Under the pieces are notes generated by a model, which was not told where the DNA came from, searched no databases, and saw only the letters and a list, made by a program, of their open reading frames with translations. This document shows positions 1 through 8,483 of a DNA stretch of 64,000 nt, one piece after another. Source of the stretch: JBDSWU01 sp038230395 (lineage in GTDB: Bacteria; Patescibacteriota; Saccharimonadia; Saccharimonadales; UBA4665); the NCBI GenBank assembly GCA_038230395.1, contig JBBRNI010000001.1, positions 124,001 through 188,000 of the forward strand. Reading direction: 5' to 3'. The first letter of the stretch is position 1; each line of letters begins with the position of its first letter. The translations under genes were made by a program, and so were the position numbers.

Positions 1-66
1 GCGCCTCGGTGGCCGATAATAATCATCTAACTAGTGTACAATAAAATTATCTTATAAGGAGACTTA

Positions 67-600
67 ATGCCCGATTTTAACCAAGTGCTTACCCCCGGTG
101 ATTACCAAAATGGTCTTGTTAACGTCGTCGTCGAAATCCCTGAAGGCTCGACACTTAAGGTTGAATGGGACCGAGAGCATGCTGCCTTTAAACTAGATCG
201 GATTGAGCCAAATATTTTTGCTAAGCCTGTTAACTACGGCTTTATTCCGCAAACACTAGACGAGGATGGTGATGAGCTTGATGCCTTAATAATTTGCGAA
301 CAACCATTGGTAACCGGTATTTGGCTAGAGGCTAAAATTCTAGGAGTAATGAAGTTCGAGGATGATGGCGAAGTGGACGATAAAATCATCGTCCGTGTCG
401 CGGACGACCGAAACGATGGTGATTGGCTTAACTCCATGGAAGACCTGGGTGAGAAGTGGATCCAACAGATTGAGCACCACTTTACGCACTACAAGGATCT
501 CAAAAAGCCCGGCAGCACCAAAGTCATTGGCTTTTACGGCCTAGACGAAGCCAAACAAGTCATCGCCGAGTGCATCGAGCGCTATAACACCAATGCCTAA
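67..600 (+). CDS. ppa: Inorganic pyrophosphatase (family I)
   Basis: Hydrolyses pyrophosphate to two phosphates in the cytoplasm, pulling nucleic-acid and aminoacyl-tRNA synthesis forward. The 177-residue length is normal for the bacterial family I enzyme. The signature DGDELDA is at residues 67-73, with metal-binding Asp67, Asp69 and Asp72, and the N-terminal part carries the expected EIPEGS and KPVNYGFIP segments. AAGGAG at 56-61 lies 5 nt before the ATG. The next gene, a Nudix hydrolase, overlaps its end by 8 bp, so the two are probably co-transcribed. It opens a run of central-metabolism genes. Confidence 0.97.
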   Translation: MPDFNQVLTPGDYQNGLVNVVVEIPEGSTLKVEWDREHAAFKLDRIEPNIFAKPVNYGFIPQTLDEDGDELDALIICEQPLVTGIWLEAKILGVMKFEDDGEVDDKIIVRVADDRNDGDWLNSMEDLGEKWIQQIEHHFTHYKDLKKPGSTKVIGFYGLDEAKQVIAECIERYNTNA

Positions 601-1024
601 GACTCAGACGCGTGCTAAAGCCCTGCTGGTTGCTGATAACAAAATATTGATATTGCGCCGTAGTGACACTGATGACAGACGACCATTACAGTGGGATCTG
701 CCAGGTGGTGGGTTAGACTCTGGAGAAGATATCAAACAAGCCTGTTCACGTGAGATTTTAGAGGAAACTGGTCTTATGGTTCAAGCCGGTCACCTTAAAG
801 TAGTGCATGCTATGTCAGAAGTTGCCGAGAATGGAGAATGCGCAACCTGGATTGTAATGCGAGCATCGGTTGAACAATCAGAACCAACACTTAGCTACGA
901 GCATAGTGAATTTCGGTGGGTCACACTAGAGGAGGCTCTCAATCTTTTTGAATATCGTCGACAGCTCCAAATGTTGCAATATGTCTACGATAACAATCTG
1001 CTTACTGCAAGTTTTAGTGACTAG
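593..1024 (+). CDS. Nudix hydrolase
   Basis: A 143-residue Nudix (NTP pyrophosphohydrolase) protein. The Nudix box runs from Gly39 to Leu61 (G-x5-E-x7-REILEETGL), with the metal-binding REILEE glutamates all present. It hydrolyses some nucleoside diphosphate linked to another group; the sequence does not show which one, and house-cleaning of oxidised nucleotides or ADP-ribose hydrolysis are both possible. It overlaps ppa by 8 bp, a pairing that makes sense because Nudix reactions on NTPs release pyrophosphate. It ends against a convergent hypothetical gene with a 4-bp overlap. Confidence 0.9.
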   Translation: MPKTQTRAKALLVADNKILILRRSDTDDRRPLQWDLPGGGLDSGEDIKQACSREILEETGLMVQAGHLKVVHAMSEVAENGECATWIVMRASVEQSEPTLSYEHSEFRWVTLEEALNLFEYRRQLQMLQYVYDNNLLTASFSD

Positions 1025-1581
1025 TAGTGTTCGCGTAGATAGCTTTGGGCACGATGAAGTTCGCTAGCGGCGCGGTCTTGTGAGTGTTGGGTCATGCTAT
1101 TATCAGCCTCAATGCTTGATATTAAACCATCGAGATGAGTGATACGTGCTGCGGCAAAATCATGGCTCGGTTTTCCGGGCATTAGACCGCCCTTAATTAC
1201 GGCTATCTCAGCTGTTAGGCGGCCATAAGGTGTAAAAATACCATTACGTAGTGCCAGATCTTCAGCGATAACATGATGTTCCTGTGTTAGATCAACTGCA
1301 TGCTCATTCGTAAAACGAGGATTATCTTCGGTTAGTGGTTGGTGAATGACGCCGTATACTCTAGGCATTGTTTTATCGAGGTGACCGCTACCAAGGATGT
1401 GGGCAAATGCCATGACTATTCGTCCACGAGAATCTGTTCCTGCCGGCAACTCGAAGTAACGAACTACCTCAGCATTTGCTAGCTTACCGCTGTAATCGGC
1501 AGTTTGTTTAAGCATATTGTTAGCGCCCTCAAGCCGTTTAACGCTTGCCGCAAGTTCGGGCTTCTTCATACTCCATATCAT
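1021..1581 (-). CDS. Hypothetical protein, leaderless start
   Basis: Unrecognised 186-residue soluble protein with no signal peptide or membrane segment. It is convergent with the Nudix gene and divergent from gap. The start at 1581 is preceded, 7 nt away, by the -10 box TATAGT (1589-1594), so the mRNA would begin at or next to the ATG. A second ATG four codons downstream follows GGAG too closely to act as a usual ribosome site. It shares only a short R(Y/F)FELP string with the hypothetical at 13012-13566; no relation is claimed. Confidence 0.7.
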   Translation of the reverse strand: MIWSMKKPELAASVKRLEGANNMLKQTADYSGKLANAEVVRYFELPAGTDSRGRIVMAFAHILGSGHLDKTMPRVYGVIHQPLTEDNPRFTNEHAVDLTQEHHVIAEDLALRNGIFTPYGRLTAEIAVIKGGLMPGKPSHDFAAARITHLDGLISSIEADNSMTQHSQDRAASELHRAQSYLREHY

Positions 1582-1588
1582 ATCATAA

Positions 1589-1616
1589 ACTATAGCATAA
1601 ACATTTTAAAAGTCAA
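1589..1616 (-). promoter_or_regulatory. Promoter of the 1021-1581 gene
   Basis: On the minus strand TTGACT (1611-1616) and TATAGT (1589-1594) are 16 bp apart, with TGC directly before the -10 (extended -10). Transcription should start at about the first base of the ATG at 1581, giving a leaderless message. Confidence 0.7.
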
Positions 1617-1639
1617 TGCCTTTAGTGCTTTGGGCGGGT

Positions 1640-1669
1640 TTGCATAAGTGGTTTGATATGGGGTACAAT
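1640..1669 (+). promoter_or_regulatory. Promoter of gap
   Basis: TTGCAT (1640-1645) and TACAAT (1664-1669) are separated by 18 bp. The predicted start lies about 33 bp before the gap ATG, leaving room for the GAAGGA ribosome site. Confidence 0.55.
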
Positions 1670-1708
1670 ACGCCAATAAAGCATAAAAACTAATGAAGGA
1701 ATTGACGC

Positions 1709-2749
1709 ATGAAGATACGAGTGGGCATTAATGGATTCGGACGGATTGGGCGTAACGCCTTTAAGGTTGCGTTTGAGCGTAGTGATCTAGAGATCGTAGC
1801 AATTAACGATTTGACTGACACCAAAACTTTAGCTCATTTACTCAAACACGATAGTAACTATGGTACCTATCACTACAACGTTGGCCATGACGAAACCGGA
1901 ATTATTGTTGATGGTAAGCATATAAAAGTACTTGCCGAAATGGACCCAGCTAATTTGCCATGGACAGAGCTCAAAGTTGACGTTGTTATCGAATCTACTG
2001 GTTTCTTCGTTGACCCAGCTAAGGCTCGGGCTCACATTGACGCCGGTGCCAAAAAGGTTGTTCTAAGTGCTCCAGCTAAAGGTGACGGTGCCACGACAAT
2101 AGTGCTAGGTGTCAACGAAGACAAGCTCGAAACCGCAGAGGATATTATCAGTAACGCCTCATGCACGACCAACTGTATAACCCCAGTGGCCGCTGTTATT
2201 GAGTCAAACTTTGGTATCGACAAAGCTATGATGACAACCGTGCACAGCTATACAGCCAGCCAGAAGTTGCAAGATGCCCCCTCCAAGGACCTACGAGAAG
2301 CGCGCAACGCCGCCGAGAATATCGTGCCAACAACTACTGGTGCCTCAATCTCCGCCGGCCAAGCCTTACCAGCTCTGCAAGGGATTTTTGGTGGTCTGTC
2401 CGTCCGCGTACCAACGCCTGTTGTTTCGCTAAGTGACTTCGTGATTATTACCAAACGAGCAGTTAGTGTTGAAGAAGTAAACGAAGCTTTCAAGAAGGCT
2501 GCTAAAGAGCCCTATTACCAAGGCATTCTTGGTGTTTCGGACGAGCCACTGGTAAGTAGCGATTACATCGGTAATAGCCACAGCTGTACCGTGGACCTGT
2601 TGTTAACCGCAGTGGTCGGCGGCACGATGCTCAAAGTCGTCGCCTGGTACGATAACGAATGGGGCTACAGCAATCGCTTAGTTGAAGTAGTTGCTGATAC
2701 AGGTCGTTTGCTCCACACCAAAGGTCACGCTCACAAACACGAAGCCTAA
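1709..2749 (+). CDS. gap: Glyceraldehyde-3-phosphate dehydrogenase
   Basis: Oxidises and phosphorylates glyceraldehyde 3-phosphate to 1,3-bisphosphoglycerate with NAD(P). The N-terminal Rossmann motif GINGFGRIGR spans residues 6-15. The catalytic site ASCTTNC holds Cys152, and the C-terminal WYDNEWGYSNR is intact. Asp34 in INDLTD is the residue usually found in NAD-preferring enzymes. The 346-residue length is slightly above the usual ~335 because of a His- and Lys-rich tail. GAAGGA precedes the ATG by about 9 nt. rpiB follows after 12 bp, so the pair is likely one transcript. Confidence 0.98.
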   Translation: MKIRVGINGFGRIGRNAFKVAFERSDLEIVAINDLTDTKTLAHLLKHDSNYGTYHYNVGHDETGIIVDGKHIKVLAEMDPANLPWTELKVDVVIESTGFFVDPAKARAHIDAGAKKVVLSAPAKGDGATTIVLGVNEDKLETAEDIISNASCTTNCITPVAAVIESNFGIDKAMMTTVHSYTASQKLQDAPSKDLREARNAAENIVPTTTGASISAGQALPALQGIFGGLSVRVPTPVVSLSDFVIITKRAVSVEEVNEAFKKAAKEPYYQGILGVSDEPLVSSDYIGNSHSCTVDLLLTAVVGGTMLKVVAWYDNEWGYSNRLVEVVADTGRLLHTKGHAHKHEA

Positions 2750-2761
2750 ATAGGCTAAAAT

Positions 2762-3256
2762 ATGAAAATAGCCCTTACTACTGACCATGCTGGATTTGAA
2801 CTCCTGAAGGAGATTGAAGCTGGCTTGGTGGCGGCAGGGCACGAATGTGTAAACTTTGGACCGACGCAGTTCAACTCAGATGATGATTACCCTGCCTTTA
2901 TGTTTGCCGCTGCCCAGGCTGTTGCGAGTGGTGACTATGAGCGAGGTATTATTCTTGGTGGCAGCGGTACTGGAGAAGCAATCGCTGCCAATCGCATCAA
3001 AGGTGTCCGCTGCGCGCTATTTTATGGTCAAGCATTAGCCAAGGCGCCGATTGACGCTGAAGGACACATGAGTGATGACCCCTACGAAATAGTTAAACTT
3101 TCACGACAACACAACGATAGTAATGTTCTGAGCCTATCGGCACGCTTTTTATCATCGCGAGATATGCAGGCCGCCATTACTGTCTGGCTGGACACGCCGT
3201 TCAGTGGCATCGGGCGTCACAGCCGCCGAATAGCTCAACTCGACGATTTAACCTAG
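2762..3256 (+). CDS. rpiB: Ribose-5-phosphate isomerase B, GSGxGE type
   Basis: Interconverts ribulose 5-phosphate and ribose 5-phosphate. The start MKIALTTDHAG carries the RpiB substrate-binding DHAG. The active-site loop reads GGSGTGEAIAANR, so the Cys of the E. coli enzyme is replaced by Ser68 and a Glu (Glu72) is present. That is the arrangement known from mycobacterial RpiB, in which the Glu acts as base. The 164-residue length fits. It lies 12 bp behind gap without a Shine-Dalgarno, and the spacer ends TAAAAT directly before the ATG, so translational coupling or a leaderless start is possible. Confidence 0.93.
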   Translation: MKIALTTDHAGFELLKEIEAGLVAAGHECVNFGPTQFNSDDDYPAFMFAAAQAVASGDYERGIILGGSGTGEAIAANRIKGVRCALFYGQALAKAPIDAEGHMSDDPYEIVKLSRQHNDSNVLSLSARFLSSRDMQAAITVWLDTPFSGIGRHSRRIAQLDDLT

Positions 3257-3350
3257 GGCTCCACATAAACATTAATACGCTAATACGCTGGGATAATTGA
3301 TATAACCAGATCGCATTATGCAGTTGATGGGCATGTGGTATACATAGTGT

Positions 3351-3414
3351 GGAGTGTGCGATTTATATCACGTTTGATATATTTATATCACAAATGATAT
3401 AAATCGCACACTCC
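3351..3414. repeat. Perfect 20-bp inverted repeat with nested dyads
   Basis: Positions 3351-3370 and 3395-3414 are exact reverse complements, separated by a 24-nt loop that contains a further dyad (TGATATA-TT-TATATCA). TTTATATCA or its complement therefore occurs several times in 64 bp. There is no T-tract, so it is not a standard terminator. A TTGACA box begins at 3422, 7 bp after the repeat, with TAAAAT at 3447-3452. It could be an operator for the epimerase gene, an RNA hairpin at the end of gap-rpiB, or a small mobile remnant. Confidence 0.85.
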
Positions 3415-3479
3415 CTATTGTTTGACACCATAACCCCACCAACAAATAAAATCATGCTCACAAGTGCTAGAATAAGCTT

Positions 3480-4124
3480 ATGGCTATTATCTGTCCGACC
3501 GTCACAGCACTTGACGAATATGATTACAACGAGCAGATTAAGACACTTAAGACCTTCGCCAGACATATTCATATTGATCTTATGGATGGTCAGTTTGCTC
3601 CCACAAAGTCACCAGATATAGACCATATTTGGTGGCCTCCAGAGTTTTCCGCTGACCTTCATGTAATGTATCAACACCCCATGGATTACATTGACCAGTT
3701 GATAAAACTCAAGCCAAGAATGGTCATCATTCATAACGAAGCAGATGTGCACCACATGGATTTTGCTGCTCGTTTGCACGCCGCTGGTATTGAAGCTGGC
3801 TTGGCAATCTTGCGGGACACACCCGCCGATTACACCTTCCAAATAGTACATTCATTTGACCACGTTCTAATATTCAGTGGTAATTTGGGTTACCAGGGGG
3901 GTAGTACTGCTGACCTTGGATGTTTGGACAAAGCCAGACAGATCAAACTGCATCATCCAGAAGTTGAGATAGGCTGGGATGGTGGTATAAACCGACTTAA
4001 CGCATCTCTGCGAATGGTAGGAGGAGTCGACATCTTAAACGTTGGTAGCTTCATCAAAAACGCTGATGACCCGAGAAGCGCTTATGCTACACTAGAATTA
4101 GAAATTACGAGAGACAATGCCTAA
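3480..4124 (+). CDS. rpe: Ribulose-phosphate 3-epimerase family protein
   Basis: TIM-barrel epimerase that interconverts ribulose 5-phosphate and xylulose 5-phosphate. Metal-binding HIDLMDG is at residues 31-37, HxEAD-like HNEADVHH is in the middle, and GWDGGIN near residue 165 matches the second metal-binding Asp and the phosphate loop. At 214 residues it has family length, but it is divergent, so a related hexulose-phosphate epimerase activity is conceivable. An extended -10 box (TGC-TAGAAT, 3468-3473) lies 6 nt before the ATG, predicting a leaderless mRNA. It overlaps the transketolase N gene by 8 bp. Confidence 0.87.
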   Translation: MAIICPTVTALDEYDYNEQIKTLKTFARHIHIDLMDGQFAPTKSPDIDHIWWPPEFSADLHVMYQHPMDYIDQLIKLKPRMVIIHNEADVHHMDFAARLHAAGIEAGLAILRDTPADYTFQIVHSFDHVLIFSGNLGYQGGSTADLGCLDKARQIKLHHPEVEIGWDGGINRLNASLRMVGGVDILNVGSFIKNADDPRSAYATLELEITRDNA

Positions 4125-4971
4125 GTTACCACTCCAAAAACTCGAGACAATTGCTAACGATATCCGTGAGGATATTATAAAGATGTTGGAACATGCTGGC
4201 AGTGGCCACAGCGCTGGGCCACTTGGCCTGGCTGATATTTTTACGGCACTTTATTTTGAGGTTATGAAGCACGATCCTAAAAAGCCTGATTGGGATGAGC
4301 GTGACATCTTGCTGCTCAGTAACGGCCATTGTGTTCCGGTGCGCTACGCTGCAATGGCGCATGCTGGCTACTTACCACGTAAAGAATTACTTACACTTCG
4401 ACAGTTTGGTTCGCGTTTGCAAGGCCACCCTGAACGTCTCAGGCTACCAGGATTAGAAAATACCAGTGGCCCACTGGGTTCGGGCCTCAGCCAAGCCTGC
4501 GGAATGTCACTCGGCTTGCGCATGAACAAGCAAAACCATCGTTGGGTCTATGTAGTTATGGGTGACGGTGAGCAAAACGAAGGTAATGTCTGGGAAGCCG
4601 CCATGCTGGCTGGCAAGTACAAACTCAACAATATCATTGCAATTACTGATCGCAACAATATTCAGATTGACGGACCGACCGAGTCAGTTATGCCACTGGA
4701 GGACTTCAAAGCCAAATGGCAAGCTTTTGGCTGGCATGTCCTAGAGATTGATGGCAATGATATAGATGCTGTTATTGATGCCTGCACAATGGCTAAAGCC
4801 ATAGCTGAAAAGCCAATTATGATCATTGCATACACTGTACCTGGTAAGGGCGTTGACTTTATGGAATACGACTTTCATTGGCATGGTGCGCCGCCAAACC
4901 ATGAGCAAGCTGTAAAAGCCCTGCATGAGCTGCGCACCCTTGGTGGTAAAATCCGGAGCGAGCATGAGTAA
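4117..4971 (+). CDS. Transketolase, N-terminal (TPP-binding) subunit
   Basis: First half of a split transketolase, which moves two-carbon units between sugar phosphates. The 284 residues cover the pyrophosphate-binding domain. GSGHSAGPLG near residues 28-37 and the thiamine-diphosphate motif starting GDGEQNEG (Gly149-Asp150-Gly151, with Asn180 and Asn181) are intact. It overlaps rpe upstream and a small membrane-protein gene downstream. The C-terminal subunit is encoded at 5305-6279, so the active enzyme should be a heteromeric complex. Split transketolases are known in archaea and many bacteria; the inserted gene between the halves is less usual. Confidence 0.95.
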   Translation: MPKLPLQKLETIANDIREDIIKMLEHAGSGHSAGPLGLADIFTALYFEVMKHDPKKPDWDERDILLLSNGHCVPVRYAAMAHAGYLPRKELLTLRQFGSRLQGHPERLRLPGLENTSGPLGSGLSQACGMSLGLRMNKQNHRWVYVVMGDGEQNEGNVWEAAMLAGKYKLNNIIAITDRNNIQIDGPTESVMPLEDFKAKWQAFGWHVLEIDGNDIDAVIDACTMAKAIAEKPIMIIAYTVPGKGVDFMEYDFHWHGAPPNHEQAVKALHELRTLGGKIRSEHE

Positions 4972-5308
4972 ACCCGCCAAAACAACCGGCAAAACAAACA
5001 GTAAGCGCAACCACAAAGGCCAATTTGTTCAAGGCCACTCGCAGTTGTTTATTGGCGCGATGTGGGCAGCCAGTGTCGGTAGCTTAGCGTTGGTATGGTT
5101 GGCAGCCCGAGCGGTTATGTCTGACTTTGGGAGTTTTCGCAATTGTAATGGCGGCACTGGTATTTTGTCGGTTTCCAGTTGCGGCAAACAGTCGCTGGAC
5201 CTCGGTGATTTTATTATTTTGGGCTTATTCGCGTTATCGGCATGCTTTTCGTTTAGCTTGGTGACCGCTGCCTGGCGCGCGACACGAAAAGGAACGGTTA
5301 TAACATGA
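4964..5308 (+). CDS. Small two-helix membrane protein between transketolase halves
   Basis: A protein of about 114 residues if the ATG at 4964 is used; it overlaps the upstream stop by 8 bp, and a longer reading from 4925 would run deep into the transketolase gene. The N-terminus is strongly basic (MSKPAKTTGKTNSKRNHK). Two hydrophobic segments follow at about residues 32-50 and 82-105, with two cysteines between them that could form a disulfide. It overlaps the transketolase C gene by 4 bp, so all three are translationally coupled. No family is recognised; a membrane anchor or unrelated envelope protein are guesses. Confidence 0.75.
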   Translation: MSKPAKTTGKTNSKRNHKGQFVQGHSQLFIGAMWAASVGSLALVWLAARAVMSDFGSFRNCNGGTGILSVSSCGKQSLDLGDFIILGLFALSACFSFSLVTAAWRATRKGTVIT

Positions 5309-6279
5309 GTGATCTACACCTGGCTGACATTACGGGTGAACTTGTCATGGAACCAAACCGTAAAGGTTTTGGTAAGGGCTTATTAGCGGCTGGAAAATTA
5401 GATGAAAACGTCGTAGCTGCTTGCGCTGATGTAACAGATTCAACGCAAATGAGTTTATTCCGTGATGAATTCCCCGAGCGCTTTATTGAGGTCGGGGTTG
5501 CTGAGCAAAACCTTGTGACGGTTGGCGCTGGCCTAGCTGCTATGGGTAAAATCCCATTTGTAGCTAGCTACGCTGCCTTTAGCCCTGGCCGCAACTGGGA
5601 GCAGATCCGCACCACCATTTGCCTAAATGATCGCCCTGTCAAAATTATAGGTGCACATGCAGGTCTGTATACAGGCAAGGACGGAGCTACACACCAGATG
5701 TTAGAAGACATCGCTCTCATGCGCGTGCTACCGAACATGGTCGTCATGGCACCCTGTGACTCAATCGAAGCCGAAAAGATGACGCTGGCCATGGCTAAAG
5801 ATCATCGCCCAAACTATATGCGGCTAGCCCGCGAAGCCCTTCCAACTATCACGACTAACAAAACACCGTTTGAAATAGGCAAGGCCTATGTCTTCGAAAA
5901 GGGTTCTGACGTGACCATCGTCAGCACCGGTACTATGACTTATCAGGCTCTGTTAGCCGCCGAAAAACTATACAAAGACGGGATTGAGGCCGAGGTCGTC
6001 CACGTACCCACTATCAAGCCGCTTGATGCTGAAACGTTGCTCAAGAGCATTCGCAAAACCGGCTGCGTAGTGACAGTCGAGGAGGCCCAGATCAATGGCG
6101 GACTCGGCGGCGCAATAGCAGAGCTTATTGGCGAGGAATTTCCAGTACCGCTGAAGCGCCTTGGGATGCAGGATCACTTCGGTGAGTCTGGTGACCCAGC
6201 TGAATTATTTGATCATTTTGGTCTGGATGCAAAGCACATCGCCATGGCAGCCCATCACGTTGTTGACCGTAAAAAGTAG
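5305..6279 (+). CDS. Transketolase, C-terminal subunit
   Basis: Second half of the split transketolase (324 residues): the pyrimidine-binding domain followed by the C-terminal domain. The RFIEVGVAEQNLV segment contains the catalytic Glu that activates thiamine diphosphate (GVAEQN). PFVASYAAFSPGRNWEQIR and HAGLYTGKDGATHQ are typical of the pyrimidine domain. The ATG overlaps the stop of the small membrane-protein gene by 4 bp. Related DXP synthase is excluded by the split and by the lack of the DXS N-terminal insert in the partner. Confidence 0.95.
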   Translation: MSDLHLADITGELVMEPNRKGFGKGLLAAGKLDENVVAACADVTDSTQMSLFRDEFPERFIEVGVAEQNLVTVGAGLAAMGKIPFVASYAAFSPGRNWEQIRTTICLNDRPVKIIGAHAGLYTGKDGATHQMLEDIALMRVLPNMVVMAPCDSIEAEKMTLAMAKDHRPNYMRLAREALPTITTNKTPFEIGKAYVFEKGSDVTIVSTGTMTYQALLAAEKLYKDGIEAEVVHVPTIKPLDAETLLKSIRKTGCVVTVEEAQINGGLGGAIAELIGEEFPVPLKRLGMQDHFGESGDPAELFDHFGLDAKHIAMAAHHVVDRKK

Positions 6280-6290
6280 CTAAGTAATAG

Positions 6291-6319
6291 TTGCAAGCAT
6301 TAGCGTTTATGGGTAGAGT
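6291..6319 (+). promoter_or_regulatory. Promoter of fba (leaderless)
   Basis: TTGCAA (6291-6296), 17-bp spacer and TAGAGT (6314-6319). The ATG of fba is only 6 nt after the -10 box, so the transcript should start at the start codon. Confidence 0.7.
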
Positions 6320-6325
6320 GTTGGT

Positions 6326-7243
6326 ATGCCTTTAACACTTCGACAAATCCGTTATAACTGTGCCTTAGCCAGAGAGCGTATGGCGCAAGCCCGCGCCGAA
6401 CACTGGGCCTTTGGCGCCTTTAACCTAGATGATGAGGCGACACTCAAAGCCGTTGTATTAGCTGCTAAAGCTCAAAACGCGCCAGTGCTAGTAGAAGTCA
6501 GTCAAGGTGAAGTTGATGATATTGGTATCGATATTGTTCGTGATATGGTTGATGACTTCAAATATACCTATGGTGTTGAAATCTACGTTAATCTGGACCA
6601 TAGCCCTAGTGTTGATTCTGCGATTGCTGGCATCGAAGCTGGGTTTGAATTTATCCATATTGATGTCTCGCAGGCTGATCACAACGCTAGCGAGCAAGAT
6701 ATTATCGACGCTACCAAAGAAGTCGTTGAATGGGCACGCCTGACCGGTACTAGCGTGGAAAGCGAACCGCACTATTTTGGTGGTAGCTCTAATGTGCACA
6801 CCGAGACTATTGATTATAAAGAAATCAAAAAGACATTTAGCACACCAGAACACATGAAGGCCTTCGTTGACGCCACGGGCATCGATACTTTCGCGGCCGC
6901 AATTGGTAATTTACACGGTAAATATCCCGTGCCTAAAAAGTTAGATTTGGAATTATTGGCCGAGCTACGCAAGGCATCAGACTGTAATATTAGCTTGCAT
7001 GGTGGCAGCGGCACACCCGGCCATTATTTCCGTGACGCCGTCAAAATTGGTGTCACCAAGATTAATATTAATAGTGACATGCGTTATGCCTACCGTACTA
7101 CACTCGAAAAGGTACTCGCTGATAACCCAGGTGAGTATTCTGTTTCTAAATTGATCGCTGAAGCAGTATTGCCGGCCGTCCAAAAAGTTGTTGAATCTAA
7201 ATTAGTTGATTTCAATTCTGCCGGCAAGGCTCTCAAAGCTTAA
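6326..7243 (+). CDS. fba: Class II fructose-bisphosphate aldolase
   Basis: Zinc-dependent aldolase of 305 residues that joins dihydroxyacetone phosphate and glyceraldehyde 3-phosphate, or the reverse. Visible landmarks are VNLDHSPSVDSAI (substrate Asp and first Zn His), the GNLHGKYP region, LHGGSGTP (phosphate binding), and INSDMRYAYR near the C-terminus. The N-terminal stretch WAFGAFNLDD matches the family opening. It is preceded by a leaderless promoter and stands alone between the transketolase genes and the PfkB kinase. A tagatose-bisphosphate or other ketose-bisphosphate substrate cannot be excluded from sequence alone. Confidence 0.95.
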   Translation: MPLTLRQIRYNCALARERMAQARAEHWAFGAFNLDDEATLKAVVLAAKAQNAPVLVEVSQGEVDDIGIDIVRDMVDDFKYTYGVEIYVNLDHSPSVDSAIAGIEAGFEFIHIDVSQADHNASEQDIIDATKEVVEWARLTGTSVESEPHYFGGSSNVHTETIDYKEIKKTFSTPEHMKAFVDATGIDTFAAAIGNLHGKYPVPKKLDLELLAELRKASDCNISLHGGSGTPGHYFRDAVKIGVTKININSDMRYAYRTTLEKVLADNPGEYSVSKLIAEAVLPAVQKVVESKLVDFNSAGKALKA

Positions 7244-7290
7244 AGCTATTTGGATCTGGTTTAAGAGTTAGTTAAGTTTGTTAAGCAGAT

Positions 7291-7318
7291 TTGAAGATAA
7301 CAGCGCACATGCTACACT
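7291..7318 (+). promoter_or_regulatory. Possible promoter upstream of the PfkB kinase
   Basis: TTGAAG (7291-7296), 16 bp, TACACT (7313-7318) with TGC before it. A second -10-like box, TAGAAT (7349-7354), lies 6 nt before the GTG start, so the gene may have two starts of transcription, one leaderless. Confidence 0.45.
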
Positions 7319-7360
7319 TAACATTATAAGTAGCATAAGCATTTAATCTAGAATTATAGG

Positions 7361-8374
7361 GTGGGACCAGTGGCAGACAAGCAACCAGATGTGATTAGTA
7401 TCGGTGACATAGTAACCGACGCCTTTATCAAGTTGATTGATGACCAAGCGGTAACTTACGAGAATGAGCAGGGCAAGTGGATTGCTATGCAATATGGTAC
7501 TAAATTGCCATTTGACCATGCCGAGATCATCGAAGCTGTTGGTAACGCCGCCAACGCCGCCGTCTGTTTTTCACGTTTGGGCTTGGAAAGCGCCTTTGTC
7601 ACCAATGTAGGCAGTGATGACCATGGCCGCGACATGATCAAAGCCTTGCACGAGCAAAACGTTGACAGCCGATTTGTACGCATTAACGCTGGTAAAAAGA
7701 GCAACTATCATTACGTGCTGTGGTACAAAGAGGAACGCACAATTTTAATTAAGCACGAAGAATATGACTATCATTGGCCACATCTAACTCCTGCCGAAAC
7801 ACCAAAGTGGGTCTACTTTAGCTCGATTAGCGAGCACGCCATCGCCTATCATGACCAAGTTGCCGATTGGCTAGAAGCCAACCCTACCGTCAAAATGGCC
7901 TTCCAGCCTGGAACCTTCCAAATGGAGGCCGGCGCTGATCGCTTGCACCGCATTTATGCTCGCGCTGAAGTGCTGGTATTGAACCGTGAGGAAGCAACAT
8001 TGGTTGGAGGTGGTAACCATAATGACGTACACGATCAATTCGATAAACTACACGCCCTTGGACCAAAAATCGTCGTCATAACTGATGGACCTAATGGCGC
8101 CTATGCCTCTGATGGCGAACAACGCTTCCAGATGCCACTATACCCTGACCCAGCCCCACCCGTTGACCGTACCGGGGCAGGTGACTCGTTTGCTTCAACC
8201 TTTGTCGCGGCACTCATAAAAGGCAATACTATCGAGGGCGCATTGCAGTGGGCTCCAATTAACTCAATGAACGTCGTCCAAAAAGTTGGCGCCCAAGCAG
8301 GGCTTCTGACCGAAGATGAACTAGATAATTTTCTCAAACATTCACCCGACTGGTACAAACCAACCCCAATGTAA
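7361..8374 (+). CDS. PfkB-family carbohydrate kinase
   Basis: Ribokinase-fold sugar kinase of 337 residues. The C-terminal signature DRTGAGDSFASTFVAAL contains the catalytic Asp and anion hole (GAGD), and VVITDGPNGAYASDG is the ATP-side strand. N-terminal ISIGDIVTDAF and the GNAANAAVCFSRLGL segment fit the family. The start is GTG, 6 nt after TAGAAT (7349-7354). Its position directly after aldolase suggests a phosphofructokinase-like or ribokinase-like role closing the pentose/hexose route, but substrate cannot be read from sequence. Confidence 0.92.
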   Translation: MGPVADKQPDVISIGDIVTDAFIKLIDDQAVTYENEQGKWIAMQYGTKLPFDHAEIIEAVGNAANAAVCFSRLGLESAFVTNVGSDDHGRDMIKALHEQNVDSRFVRINAGKKSNYHYVLWYKEERTILIKHEEYDYHWPHLTPAETPKWVYFSSISEHAIAYHDQVADWLEANPTVKMAFQPGTFQMEAGADRLHRIYARAEVLVLNREEATLVGGGNHNDVHDQFDKLHALGPKIVVITDGPNGAYASDGEQRFQMPLYPDPAPPVDRTGAGDSFASTFVAALIKGNTIEGALQWAPINSMNVVQKVGAQAGLLTEDELDNFLKHSPDWYKPTPM

Positions 8375-8483
8375 GTCTTGAGCGTTAGAAAACTGTTGTT
8401 TTTTGTGACGCTTATGGTAATCTGTTAGTAGTAAAACAATATGTGTGACCAAAAATAAAAACAACCCAAGGAACCTGTAGGCG

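Noticed and set aside
3363..3621. Short frames on both strands over the 3351-3414 repeat
   Set aside because: They read through the inverted repeat and the start of rpe and show no protein features.
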